A stretch of DNA of 64,000 nucleotides from Grifola frondosa. Its lineage: Eukaryota; Basidiomycota; Agaricomycetes; Polyporales; Grifolaceae. The stretch covers positions 1,984,001 through 2,048,000 of the forward strand of contig LUGG01000004.1 in assembly GCA_001683735.1 (NCBI GenBank), written 5' to 3'. A model generated the notes under the pieces. The model was not told where the DNA came from and made no database searches. It saw nothing but the letters and a program-made list of their open reading frames with translations. Within the stretch, counting starts at the first letter, position 1, and each line of letters starts with the position of its first letter. This document shows positions 24,103 to 36,485 of this stretch, in pieces. The translations under genes and the position numbers were made by a program.

Positions 24103-24340
24103 GAGGGCTATGTGAGAAATATTGTGTCCATCCTGCCATAGTGTTTGACGTTGCGCAGCAGGAGGCCAGTGCATCATCATCATCCATACTATGTATGCGC
24201 CTCATGTCTGGGGGACGGCCCGGTCGGGTTTATGCCGCCTTCCTTTAAACCACTTGACAGAATCACTACTGAGTACCCGATATATTATTACATACAACAT
24301 GAAGATGGGCGCTCATCTAAAATATTCAATACCCAGCTTT

Positions 24341-25437
24341 TTACTTAGCTGCTGCCTGGGCGAACATCTCCCAACCTTTGTCCTTGTCCACGCCATCTAA
24401 ATTCGTCGAGTGCGCCAAATCGGCAAACCTCTCTCCATCATGAATCGTCTGCAACGCCTGGTGCCTCACCGCTAGCAAGCTATCCGTGCCAAGTTGTACT
24501 CTCGTCGGGGGATCAGCCATGCTTGCGATGTGCATCAAGGCCTTCGCCGCCTTCGCAGGATCTCCGATGAACGGCTGCTCTAGCATCTGCCGATAGAGCA
24601 CCGAAGGAGCAGTCGGGTTGTCGTATTTCGGATGCACGGGAACTCGAATCATTGAACCCCCGGTGAATTCCGTAGAAAACCCTCCTGGCTCGATGATGAT
24701 TGCTTTAATGTTCCATGACGGAAGCGTCTCCTTCGCGAGCCCTTCAGTCAATCCTTCAAGCGCTAGGGATCGTCGAACATATATGTTAGAGCGATTTTCC
24801 AGTAGTACGTTTCCAGACTCACCAAATTTGCCCGCCGAATACACTGCACTCGTTGGGAAACTGATGTACCCCCCGGTGGAAGATATGTTGAGAATACGAC
24901 CGCCTTGGCCAGAAGGATTTACATCTCGCATAAATGCCACAGCCCTTGAATCGTCGTGAGCAACGCAACACATCAGAAATTAGGATATCTTCGAAGAACG
25001 AACCTGCTTCATGATGTGGAATGGCCCCCAAAAGAGAACTTCCAAAAGCGCCCTAGCAGCGGCTTCGGAAGTGCCCTCGACTTCACTCTGGATGCCGTAT
25101 CCAGCGTTATTTACCACAATGTCGAGCCGTCCGAAGTGCTTCTTCGTCTTTTCGAATGCATCGGTAATCTGTGCTTGATTCGTGACATCGAGTGGAAGCA
25201 CTAAGAGCTGCGAGGCCGGATATTTCTCAGAGAGCGATGAAAGTGCTTCGGGTTTGCGCAGTGTAACCACAACGCGCTCATTTGCAGCTAGGATCTCTTC
25301 TACAAGAGCTTTCCCGAGGCCTGATGAGCTTCCAGTGACTAATTGAATCAACGGATGAGTGTCTCAGACATAAGGCATGGGAGACGAAACATACCGAACC
25401 AAACTCTAGAGTCTGCTATTGAAGTGGGGGAAGTCAT
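24341..25437 (-). CDS. Short-chain dehydrogenase/reductase (SDR)
   Basis: Starts MTSPTSIADSRVWF (ATG 25437), splices over an intron at about 25.33-25.39 kb into VTGSSSGLGKALVEEI, the Rossmann glycine motif TGxxxGxG. It continues with LPLDVTNQAQ, NNAGYG, the catalytic Ser in RILNISSTGGY and the catalytic Tyr/Lys in YSAGK. The C-terminal part, IKAIIIEPGGFSTEF, is also standard; the end is MFAQAAAK (stop 24341-24343). These are all catalytic elements of classical SDRs, NAD(P)-dependent oxidoreductases; the substrate is unknown. The junction near 24.94-25.01 kb is odd. The natural acceptor leaves the next exon one base out of frame next to a GGG run, whereas another acceptor 16 nt further keeps the frame but drops a short conserved segment. 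Confidence 0.82.
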
Positions 25438-25837
25438 TGTAGTGTCTTGTCGCAGTATACAGCTGTTCGTGAGCTTTATGCGTGGACATTCATATCATCT
25501 GCACGTACTCCGACCAGTGTACACGCAGCGTCTCGGCAGACCAACAGGTGCATTGTCATACCATCACCGGTAGCGGGGTTTCGTAGGATTACTCCGATGT
25601 CAATAGGAGTTAAGCTCACTTTCTCTGAGATGACAAGTTCAGGATACCAGGTGCACTGTAGTCTGCTTCAATATTTTGAGGGTCCAAGCCGCAGTATACG
25701 TAGCTACTCGCTGGTCGACGTCATGATCGACAGCCACCGGCATTGTGTCCGCAGCTCGGCCGATCACTCGGCATCTTACGAATGGGCGTACGCCTAACGG
25801 GAGACTACCAAGTGTGGAAGGTCACAAATTCGGACCA
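25438..25837. other. Intergenic region, SDR promoter and GH31 3' side
   Basis: 400 bp between two minus-strand genes. No exon was supported. Confidence 0.4.
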
Positions 25838-28800
25838 TCAATTGAACTGTACATTGAAGCTGCTATCGAACGATATCCCAAGCGATATGTCCAATACTTT
25901 TCCTGCCGAATCATACTGGACGGAAGCTTCTTCAACGCTCCTCCCGTTTAGCTTCACACTATGCGGGGCATTCGAGACTCCCAAAAAACGGACCCTCGCC
26001 ACATGCACGCCGGTGGCATATTCAAAGGAACCACTGGCGGTGAAGTTTCCCTCCTCGTAAGACATGGTCACCTTCGTTGAGGTCTTCGGCGAAATAGAGA
26101 TGCCATCGTCCAGATACAACGAACCGGACGCCTTGCCGTTCGTTCCAGGGGCCACCACAAACTCAAAATCCGTTTCCCTCAGCGCAGTCGTCGTCATCGC
26201 CCCCTTCGCACGAAGCGGCAACACTCCGCCTCCGCGAATGTGCACCGGAATTGACACGAAGTCGACATTGTCCAACACGACGTTGCTCCCGTGACCTTGC
26301 ACCGGCGCCAGAGTGCCGAAGTCGTAGAACACGTCATTCGGCAGATATATGCTGACGGACGTCGCGTTTTCTTCGGTCACAGGTGAGACTAGGATAGAGT
26401 CGCCGAAGAAGAATTGGAGGTCGATCGGGAATGTCGCAGGATCCTGAGGGTACTTGTACCAGAGGGGGTTGAGCACGGGCGTTCCGTCAAGATGAGCTTG
26501 ATGGAACGCAGTGTAGATGTAATCGAGGAGACGGTAGCTTTTCAAATGATATGAGCATTGTGACGATATGTAGTCGTTTTAATAACTTACCGAATATCCA
26601 GAACATTCTTGGCTGCCTGTGTAACGATAGGCCAGCGATAAAATTCTTGGCTGATAGAAGTGTCCGCGTTGTGCTAACAATGCAGGATAAGTTGTATCTC
26701 ATAGCGAATAGGAGATGAGACTCACGTCTCGCATAAATGGATAGAAGGCGCCAAGCATAGCCCATCTAGCACACAAAGTCTCCGTCGTGTCCTCAGCTTC
26801 CAATGTCATTGATCAGTTGCTGCACTACTCCACAAGGCAGATAGCCCACCATATCCGCATATATCTGCTCCCACCATCGGTACGTGGAACACGCTAGCCA
26901 TGCACAAAATACCAGCAATAGAATTCCGGTAGTGTTCCCAATCGCTGAAGTTGTCTCCTAACCACTTCCCTACTCGCGAACCTGCGCCTGCAAAAGTCGA
27001 GCGCGTAATGACCAGAGTGCGGAGACCAGGACGACGAGATAACATAGCATTGTGTGTAGCCGTGGACATCATCGTACCATAAAGATTGTCTAAAAGTGGC
27101 AGCGATCAGAATATACATGTATAGCCCTAATCGGTGAGACTCACGAGTATCGTATTCGATAAGCCCATTAGCGTGTTTCGCATCCGTCTAGTGCATGCAC
27201 CACGTTACTAAATGCCTCATGATTTCGACAAAGTAATGACGCACGTATGCTGTTTTGTTAGAGAGAGCGCCGGCAGCGTTCGCAATCGCGTATGGAGGAT
27301 CTTGCACATTATCGCCACTATGATCCACACGTTTCGAAATCGCAGAGGTAGCGTTAGTAAATATTGGAGTATTTGGATCAGGAGGTGAAGTTGTCCTGGC
27401 AGGGGGAAGGTCCATTGCCACAGCTTGTGCGAATGGATCTGTACAAGGGTAATTGCAGAACTGCAATATCGCTCAGAGAACACTTTGGTATCAAAGACGC
27501 CTTGACGTACACTCGAAGGTTCATTCATATCAATCCAAGCACCGTCGATATCCAGACCTGTCTGCGAGTTATAAAAAAGTGCGAACTCATTTGACCAGTA
27601 GCTACAACGATGAGCTGTAAATTCTCACAACAACTGCAGAAACACTTACTCTTGAGCTTCAGAATTAAACCAGTCTATGTGTCCAAGGCAACTGATTGGT
27701 TTCATGCCCACAAGACAAAGATACGAGCTCACCAGGAAAGACTGTAACACCTATAACGACAACGAATGAGGCTGATCATAGCTTGCGGATGATATCGAGA
27801 CACTCACCGGGCCATACTGCACCCAATGAAAAGCTGCCATTCGCGGCTTTGAGCCAAATATCGTCGGCTGTTCCGCGATCGTAAGGCCCATAGCCTTCTC
27901 CGGGAAGGTAAGCAACAGCAGGGTCCGTCATCAGGACTACAAACTCGTCAGCCCAGTCCACCACCAAAAAGGAAGAAGGACCTACTGTATCGCTGATCGT
28001 GTGAGTGAAGATAGTCGACAATCTCCCGCATCCTGGTAAGGGGGAAGTAGTCTGGATCGACAGAAATATCCGGCGTTTGTACATGTAGTCTTGAAATACG
28101 ATTTAGTATTTACAGATGTCAGGAAGAAAACCTTCGATCACCGATGTCCGTCCACATAGTTTCAAGCGGGATTTCCGCGACAGAATAGTTGGTAATGACA
28201 TTGGCCACGTCCACGAAGTCTAGTGAGAATTTCAGCAGCAACTCCTCCTAGGCTAGTAGCTGGACTTACTCTGGTATCCAAATCGACATTGATGGAACCC
28301 GAACGACCAATACGGTACTTCCGCAGGTGTGCCTACGATCTCCGCATATTGTCTCACCAATTCCGTTGGGTCAGTTTCGCTCCCTGCAAGGAAGTAAAAG
28401 TCTAGAATTCCTCCGATCACGTTGTACTCCAGCGTTGTGCCACTCGTATCGTTGATTTTGATGTCCATCCCGTTCGAGTTAACCAGGAACACTCCGTGCG
28501 TGCCCGTTGTCCTGTGTTCAAAGTATACAGGATGATTTCCGTAGAGGTTCGTCCCATTCGGGACGCCGTATGCATCGCGCGACCAGAGCGTACGCGTGAA
28601 GTTGTGTGTTGGAAGTCTGAATGTCTCCGTGTGCTCGCCGAGCCCATATATATTTGCGTCTGTTGGCAGATTGGTTTTGAGGCGCAGGTACTGCGGTTCA
28701 AAGATGAGAGGGTGTGACGCGGTCGAGAACAACACCTCCGATGTAGATGCCCGGTAGATCGAAAACGTGAATGGCGATGCAGTAAAGTTGAACCGAATTG

Positions 28801-29192
28801 CTGCAGTTTTCGGCGATATGGATGACTCTGCTCCGGGCCGTGGCAGAACCGATTGAGGAACCTCGTAACGCATGGTCGATGGATCCGTGATCTTCAGGTG
28901 AATCCGGGTTTCTGTACAATAGCCCTAGCATCAGCGCTGTCCCGCGTAAAAAAGGATCGAGCTCACCTGTCTCGTACGTCACCTCAAGCTTCAAGCTTTC
29001 GATGTCTGTTCCGAAGACATTGCAAGCTTTTCCTTCCAATACAAGATCAGCGGTCAATTTAGGTCCTTTCACAACCACGGCTTGCGCCGCATAACCAGGG
29101 CATGCATCCAGTACAACATGGTCAGTAACCGTTCCATGAGTAACCCATTCAAAGAACATCAGAATCAGTGATAGCCCAGAGCGGAGATCCAT
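25838..29192 (-). CDS. Secreted GH31 alpha-glucosidase
   Basis: About thirteen exons. Start ATG 29192 ([20 protein letters not shown], a likely signal peptide), 49 nt below a TATA box; an upstream ATG at 29219 lies too close to that box. The mature N-terminus has [20 protein letters not shown], then [40 protein letters not shown], and [16 protein letters not shown], all typical of GH31. The nucleophile lies in [11 protein letters not shown] (about 27.51-27.54 kb) and the acid/base Asp in [10 protein letters not shown] (26953-26955). Downstream come [14 protein letters not shown] and the C-terminal beta domains with [19 protein letters not shown]. It should release glucose from starch-derived or other alpha-glucosides outside the cell. 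All catalytic elements are intact and the length fits fungal secreted members. Confidence 0.9.
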
Positions 29193-29240
29193 GACTGCAA
29201 AAGTGAGCGACGCGAGCATATGAGAGCCTATGCATCTTCG

Positions 29241-29247
29241 TATATAA
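29241..29247 (-). promoter_or_regulatory. TATA box of GH31 gene
   Basis: TTATATA on the minus strand, about 49 nt upstream of the ATG at 29192. It helps choose the start. Confidence 0.5.
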
Positions 29248-29607
29248 GACTTCCTCGCGAAGGGTCAGTTGACCTACGCAGTCCATGTGACAAGGACGTC
29301 GAATACATTCATATCGATGCTGTCATAGGAAGCGAGCTCATCCAGGCCACTCGTGAGCTATTATTTGCGATTCTGAGGGCGTCCGGGACCAGTGCCGAAC
29401 ACTGTCATCGTGGTAGTCATCGTCAGAGTGATAAGAGCATGGAGCGCCCGACTCGCGCGCATCTAAGAACGTTAACTCTGATTTGATCATCCTGAAATAT
29501 CACAATTTCTTTTGAGACTCGCCAGGTTATTTTCTCGTTCACATTCGTAAATTGAATCTGGGTATCAAGAAAAAGCTACTCCACGACAAATTAACACTAG
29601 CTTGTGA
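29248..29607. other. Intergenic region upstream of GH31
   Basis: Distal promoter of the GH31 gene and 3' flank of the MYND gene. Nothing else was seen. Confidence 0.4.
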
Positions 29608-31782
29608 TCAGAAGACGTGTTCGACATCTCGTAGGCTAGCGAAGTCCGTGAAAGGTTTGGGGGGTGGGCCCTTGTTCAGCATCTTGCGCCAATACGAGTT
29701 ATACGGCAGCTGCTCTACTGTTACTCGATCGATTGCACCTAGCAGACATATCAGACTAGATGTCCCGCGTAGAGGATGACTAAGAACTGACGGCACATGA
29801 GGTTGGATCCACTAATTTCGACACCAAACGTGAAGTCGACCATGGAAACAGCGTCCACCTCACGAAGGTTGCTGTTATCAACCCGGTCGAACATATCACG
29901 AACGCCGCCTGCTAGTGCACGAAGCGACCTCTTTTCGCGGTCTGATATCCTCGTGCGATTCAAATCTGTAGACGCCATGTCGGCGAGACGAAACACTCCG
30001 CATCGCACGATCCGGAACTTGAACCGTGGGTCCTTCGATGCGTGAGGCGTATATTCCACTTCGCTGACGACGACGTGAGTACGGCCGCGGGAGGGGTCTC
30101 GCTTGAGCCCAAGTGCGTGCATATATGCATGTCCAATGTGGTTGTAAGATCTATCATGCCATTTACTCCAGTCGAGGGCCATTTGGGCGGCCTCTGGATC
30201 GGTGTCCTTGAGCTGTTGGACTTCCCGTTTAAATTCAGAAATTTTGCTAGACACGGAAGTAAGCGATTTGCAACACTTTGGAGCGAAATGCACACCTGCA
30301 ACTGAGCCTGCAGATGATGATGTCAATGTCAGTATCAACGAAACACGTGGAAAACTGACTTATGATATTTCCAATCCACTTTCTGGCATTCCGGAGAACT
30401 ATTCCACAACTTATATCAGGGTTATATTTGATAGAGCAAAAATCGACGTCTTACCAATAATTTACACAGCCGCATCGTGAACAGCGGAAGAGAGTCTTAT
30501 GCACGCCATGTATGCGGCAAACGTGACATTTCTTCTCAAGCCCCAATGCTCGAGCAGTCAATTTGCGGTTCTCAATCCAATCAGTGCCCAGTGCATTGAG
30601 GACGGGGTGCGGAGGGAAATTTGGACGGGCCAAGAGGAGCCGAAGATAGGAATTGTCGATGGCCGTAGGGTTTCTGCGCAGAAAGTTTGCTACCCATTTC
30701 GTATGTCTGATTCATGAGATGTAAGACTAGGAATATAGGCCCAAGACAAGGACTCACGCGATTTGTGCATCACGTTCCACATCGAGCTGGTCAAGGACCA
30801 GAGATAGATTCGCACGAGCGCGAAGCTTCATGACCTTATTGTTCTCCTCTGGGCTTGCCTCGATGGCTTGCAGGACGCGCTCTAAAGTCACTTTCGTCTC
30901 AGTTGTGAATATTCCAGTGCCGACAAGCGCATCAGCGTAGGAGCAGTATATGTCACTGCACTTGATGTAAGAATCTGGGCAGGATTATTGGGAGGGACGC
31001 ACGGAATGAGCATCCACGGCTCTTGGATTTGAGAAGACAGGGGCGCAGCGTGCAAGAAAATCAAAGTCTTGAGATGCATTGCAGCTTGTGCCGGACGGTC
31101 TATCTGGGGATCGCTAGATGTATAAGGTTTGAACATGCTATTCACAAGGATAGTAGAGATACATCCTTACTATAGATGCCGTTGGACTTTATACAGGCAA
31201 TTGATGCACTGCAAATATACCTTCGTAAGCGTCGACGTTGTCATGAAATGCTTGAGCTGCTTCGTCTTCCTACATACCAAACGATACCACTTTTGCATTG
31301 TATCATCTCCTGGCTGAAATATCTTAAACTCAAGGAGTTTCTCATTGGAGTGATTGAAGAGCGCGTCGAGTGTGTTCTCTAGTCCGAAGATGACTGGCTC
31401 AAGGAGTTCGTCTGACACTACACAGATGTTCGTTAATTTAAGGTAAGCGATGCATCATGACGATTTACCGTCCTGCACACGAACGAAGCAGCTCCATTCG
31501 AACAGCTTCGGGAGCCTAAAATACCAAGCAAGTGTGCTCCAACTTCGCGACCGTCGTTGCTGAAATACCGCCCAGGACCAGTGTTCGATAATGTGCGCCC
31601 TGCATGCATATATGATGAGCTAAAGGCACGGAAGTGAATGAAGCAACGTCACATTGTTCTGCCTCAGCTCGAACGAGCTCTATCGACGGAAGAAAGTAAT
31701 TTGGAGGCAATAAGCTGCCCTCCATGGATGGCTGAGGGCTCAGCATCGAAGATATGTCAGCTGTGTTGCGAAGCCGTGGCAT
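29608..31782 (-). CDS. MYND zinc-finger protein
   Basis: Start ATG 31782 (MPRLRNTADISSMLSPQPSM); upstream frame is open but without an ATG. Several exons with canonical introns. A helical N-terminal region includes EPVIFGLENTLDALFNHSNE and ERVLQAIEASPEENNKVMKL. The MYND finger, assembled over two introns near 30.3-30.5 kb, reads CHVCRIHGVHKTLFRCSRC, then YCSPECQKVDWKYHKLSC, so all eight zinc ligands (seven Cys, one His) are present. The C-terminal part includes DWSKWHDRSYNHIGHAYMHA and ends FASLRDVEHVF (stop 29608-29610). MYND fingers mediate protein-protein contacts. Proteins with this layout and no SET or other catalytic domain are numerous in Agaricomycetes and functionally uncharacterised. 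Confidence 0.82.
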
Positions 31783-32280
31783 GCTCGAACACGTCGTAGT
31801 GGTTAGGACTGTTGAGTTGAGCAGGTTGGGGGGTTGTGTTTGTAGAAAGCGGCAGTCTTTTATCAATTCCCGATCTGAGTCGTCCCGGCAATCGGAGAGC
31901 GGATGCAATCTACGATATGCACCTGGGGCCTACCTAGACTTCAACGTCAACAAGTAACTGTACGTGAACAGTTATCACGAAGAGGAGAGTAACCCGGATT
32001 TGAAACAAGCTTTAACATGATCAAATTCGGTTGAGTTGACCCGTGGGAACCAGTTGACTCAACAAATACTTAATATCACTTAATATCGCTCATTGCATTA
32101 ATTTAATTGTCTTTCATTGATTCAATGCACCTTAGCTTGCACGAATGCCGTGCTGAAGAAATATATCCCATGCTATCAGGAACACAAGCACAGGCATGAC
32201 TTCTCAGTTTGTATCGGTCACGACGCCCAAACTCTCACCCTTGTAACTGCAGTGTGAGCGTTCATCATTCCAACGTTCAC
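31783..32280. other. Divergent intergenic region
   Basis: Promoter region shared by the MYND gene (minus) and the DUF6593-like gene (plus). AT-rich around 32.0-32.1 kb. No exon was supported. Confidence 0.4.
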
Positions 32281-33007
32281 ATGGACTCCCAACTCACCCT
32301 TGTCGATTCTTCTAGTCTTCCTGACCGATATGCGAGTACTGTGCTTGTTTTTGATTGCGATAGCTTGACTAACGCAACCCTGACGTTGCGTTGGAGGGAG
32401 CACCGTGTTATACACCATCAAGTCCAACAAGTCGTTGACACGGACAGAGCTGTGCAGTGTGGACCACTCCAGTGGGAATGGCAGTGATGGGGCAGTACGC
32501 CTTGCGTGTATCGAGAGGAACGAAATACTCTCGGACAAGATTACATTCCCCGGTTCTGCTCCTACGAAGATTAGTAACTGGCTGAAACATCGCGGGTTCT
32601 CCGTTTCGTGCGTCACGACCGGGGCGGCGGCAGTGCGCTGCTCATGTAATGATCTAGGTCTGACGATGCTGCAGCCATTAGATATATATGGAAGCCCACG
32701 AACCGTCGTGAGATTGCCGTGAGTAGCATCCCACCACGGGTTGTGTCGTCTAGCATATCCTGACAGATAGCCATAGCTTTATGCAGAGCAGAACCCGTTC
32801 ACCCCGGTGGCGTGGTTTCGAGCTGCCCATCGTGCCCAGTCCGAGGGGATTTGGTCCATCGAGCCACCATATCTCGCGGTTCAACCAGAGGCCGAACGTA
32901 TTCTAGATAAAGTACTTGCTTCCTTGTTGATCGTGGAGCACGAGTACAGGATGATGGACAAACGCTCAGGGGTGGTCGGTCCCCGACTTCCCATATTACC
33001 CATGTAG
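32281..33007 (+). CDS. DUF6593-like protein, copy 3 (divergent)
   Basis: Starts MDSQLTLVDSSSLPDRYA (ATG 32281). A 61-nt intron at 32331-32391 (with a CTAAC branch-like site) joins to STVLYTIKSNKSLTRTELCS, followed by LACIERNEILSDKITFPGSA. Two further introns near 32.61-32.66 kb and 32.72-32.78 kb lead to IRYIWKPTNRREIALYAEQN, PFTPVAWFRAAHRAQSEGIW, YLAVQPEAERILDKVLASLL and IVEHEYRMMDK, ending at a TAG (33005-33007). The order of strands (YxWK, then VAWF, then LDKVLASLLIVE) parallels the two DUF6593 genes at 20.3 and 23.4 kb, although identity is low. Without the first intron the frame does not connect. Confidence 0.68.
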
Positions 33008-36000
33008 TATGTTTCGATATCATTTCTCCTGTTTCAGTTTACAGTTCCACTGATGGTGGTTCCTGCTTCACAGGGGCAGAAGTTCGTTTCCCTAAGATGA
33101 GAGCTAATCCATGCGCAATGATAGAGAATCTGATATTTGCTTGTTCTCTGTGACAACATAAGTCCAACAGGTCGAACAAAACTGGTATCCTGACGTTTGT
33201 TTTGCTCATGCACGGTCTAGAGAAGCCGCTCGTTGTAATTCAGTCTGTCAGCGATATGCGTTGAAATTCTTGTCTTTTCCCTTCAACCTTCAAGACGCCT
33301 GACGGTGAGAACGGCGTGTTCTGCTAAAATTTCCGGCCTGAAACCATGAAAAGTCATGTGCGGAGTTTTATCTCCCTTCTTTTAAGCTCTGCCTCGCTTA
33401 GAAGTCGTCAAGCTTGTGGATTCCTGGGCCAAGCATGCCAGCGGCACTCGCATTGACCTGGAAGGTAAGAAATAATAACAAGCCACTTGAAAGGGTTTCT
33501 GACATGCGGTGAGCAGAGCCGAAGTAGAATACAAGAACCATAAGTGCTCCCCTTCCACTGCTCACACAGATCCAGGAACATACTTGGGCCGAAGTTCACA
33601 GGCATAGTGTCATTGATACGATGGGTGAATCTTGCTCGCATCTTGACTTATTTTATAGATCATAGTTGTTATTCGGCACGTTGTAAAGTCGGACACACGA
33701 GCGGTATGATTTCAGGGGTTCCACGCCGTTGGACCAACATCATTGTTAAAGTTTGGTGACCCCCGCAGTACCGCAACATCAGAATCTTATTCCTTCTGCG
33801 TGCTATCATAAGGCTGATATACAGCTTACTTCGTAATCCCTTTACTCTAGACGATAGGGAGGGCGGCCTCATGAAGCAAAATTGTAGGATTGATACTAAC
33901 ATTATTACCACCCCTACTTCTCTGCCGGCCCTGAAATACTTTCAGATTGGGTATTCATCATTAAACGTACCCGATAACATCTGGCCCTTGCCGAGGTAGT
34001 TCGGTCCATATTTGCGTCAGAGTATGAAGCACCAGAACATGGTAAACCAGTGCGGACTAAACGCATCCACCTTGCGGCGAGTACTACGGATCGTGCGAGT
34101 ACTTGCTTTCAGCAGATTGTGTGCGCTTATTGAGGAACACCGAGATGACCAGTGACCCGAAAAATCCGCAAGCGGTGTAAGATGTTGTTCGAACATCGCC
34201 CTGTATTCTATGCATCCTCTCTTCCACTGATAGGGCAGCGGCCATCGGAGAAAAGATCATATAGAAGTCGGCATATCATTGACAGTCGCATCACGCGATT
34301 GCTTCTCTAACACATTGTGAGTTTCGGCACTGCAATCCACGTACAGCGCGCGAATCTGGGCTAGTGAAGATGACTCTACTCTTGATCTTGGGATCTGCGA
34401 GGCTTCTCATGAAATATTGGAACGTGGTTCGCAATACGATCGGCATCTCGATATCTGCCGGGCTCCCCGAGCGTATTAGGATCGGCTGTGACAACACCGA
34501 GATCTCCAGTGAAGAAGACTATGTTTTTTCCTAACTAATGTTGCGTGACCCCACGCGCTCCCGGTTCAAATTGCATGTACCGCTGAGGACCCACGGATAT
34601 CACTAAACACCAAACCGAATACAAATTTGATCGGAATGCTGCTCGGTAACGAGTCCTAAAAGATTCTGGCACATATCGTGCATGGTCGAGGAAGTAATGA
34701 TGCTCTTGTACCCAACACCGCATTAGGTACCGGTTCGCGCCCAGGCGTGAGAAGGGTTCCCGCGACTGTCAGCGTCAGCGTATTTGAAAGGAACTGTGCG
34801 GGCGACATGCAAAACGATGCACACCACGCTGTGTTTCTGCCGATGTCAAAATATGATGGACGCCAAGTGATATCAAAACTTGCAGAATTTGGATTGCGGG
34901 TAGCTGAATACAGGACCGTAAAGCATAAAATGTTAAATAAGTGCACGCTCGGATGTTCGAAGGTTGTCCATTACACTACAGATTATAGTATCCAACGGTT
35001 TTTGCGGAGTTCACGAACACGCAGCTTATCCACTAGTCATAACATGCTCAGCAGCCTTTAGCACAAGCCGGACAATAGCCGGCGACTTGAGGTGCTGGGA
35101 GATAATCAGCATGAGACTCCAGATGCTCCAGATATGAGGGAACTATAACATACAATATTGCTCAGGATGTTGACGACTGTGAATTTTGGTCAAAATTAAC
35201 AAAATTGACCAGATTAAAGGAACAGAGACATACTACTGCCAACAGCTCTGTTTGCAGCTGGGACCGTGACAGTTCTTGGGATGATACGGGCTGAATTTGC
35301 AACGAGGGCTGTCACACTGAATCTACAGAAGAGGGGTTATTGAATGAGAGAATCAAAGAGTTGATGAAGTTAAAGCGAACAGTTTGGTCGGGCTGCAAGA
35401 ACGTCAGTGAAAGAAGGGCAGCACGCGGAGAGAACATACCATTGGATAGGCATGACCACACTTGCTGTACACATAGCAAACTCTACGAGCACGACAGTGA
35501 GCTATGATTATCATCCGAACCAGCATAAATGCACCCACTGGCGAATACGGCACATTCTGCTGATAAATTGAAGGAAGAAGAAGGAAGAAGAAGCAGAGGG
35601 GTACTACTTGCGTTGCCGTAGGTAACTGCTGAGACCTTTGTGGTGTCGACCTATTTATGTTATTCACGCTAAGAGGAACGACGGCATCAACTCACCATGT
35701 TCAGGGATGCATACCAATTCATTGATTTCGGGAAGACGGGGATCACTGGGAGGATCACGCTCCTAGACACGGACACGGCATCTATGTGTCGATATCTTGG
35801 AGACATGTCCGAAATACAAGAGCATATGGGGGACTGCACTGCACGGCGTAGGTCTCCACCAAACCAGTTGGTCTGACATCAAGGAAGAGAAGATGTGAGT
35901 CAAGATCGATAGGGGAAATAATTACGTCGGCCAGGGTTCTATTAATCGCTTCTTTTGCAAATGTCCGGTGTGTTTTCGTCGAGGTCGATGACATCGGACC

Positions 36001-36485
36001 GCTGACAGCTGAGACACACCGCGTTGCGCGGTCATGCGTAGTGCGCCGTGCGAACTGTACAACAACATAACATCTCTGCTACGATGCAGAGGAGCTGGCC
36101 AAAGAAGGCGGATAGCTGACATTTCAGAAAGCGGTTCAGCTCAGTTAGCCGCTGATTTTGCCCCCCCGAGTTCGGGCTGAGTCTCGAGCGGCTAGACGTC
36201 GCGACCGATTGTGTTAGATGCTCGTAGACAGGCGATTCCATGTGTATGTAGTACGAGTAGCCACGTATTCGAGTTGGCCGAGTATGGTCTTCGCCGAGCG
36301 AGACTCTGGCTCAATTCGATGTTTATTCAAAGTGGGAATAACGAATACCATTTGTCTCGCGGAGTTGAAGGAAGCTCAAATAGTCACGTCACATGTCACA
36401 TTCTCACCCTGTACCGCATACCGCAGGGGCCACTGGCAACGAACGAACAGCCACTGCTGACGGAACGTAAGCTTAGTACAACAAT
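33008..36485. other. Gene-poor region of about 3.5 kb
   Basis: Many short open frames and no convincing gene. A membrane-like stretch, LFAAGTVTVLGMIRAEFAT, is readable on the plus strand near 35.24-35.32 kb but stops soon after. No terminal repeats or transposase or polymerase motifs were recognised. It may be eroded transposon or gene remnants. Confidence 0.35.

Noticed and set aside
32331..32391. Apparent frameshift in DUF6593-like copy 3
   Set aside because: A 61-nt intron with a CTAAC branch-like site joins the two frames cleanly.
34678..35061. 127-codon plus-strand open frame in the gene-poor zone
   Set aside because: No recognisable motif and no flanking exon pattern.
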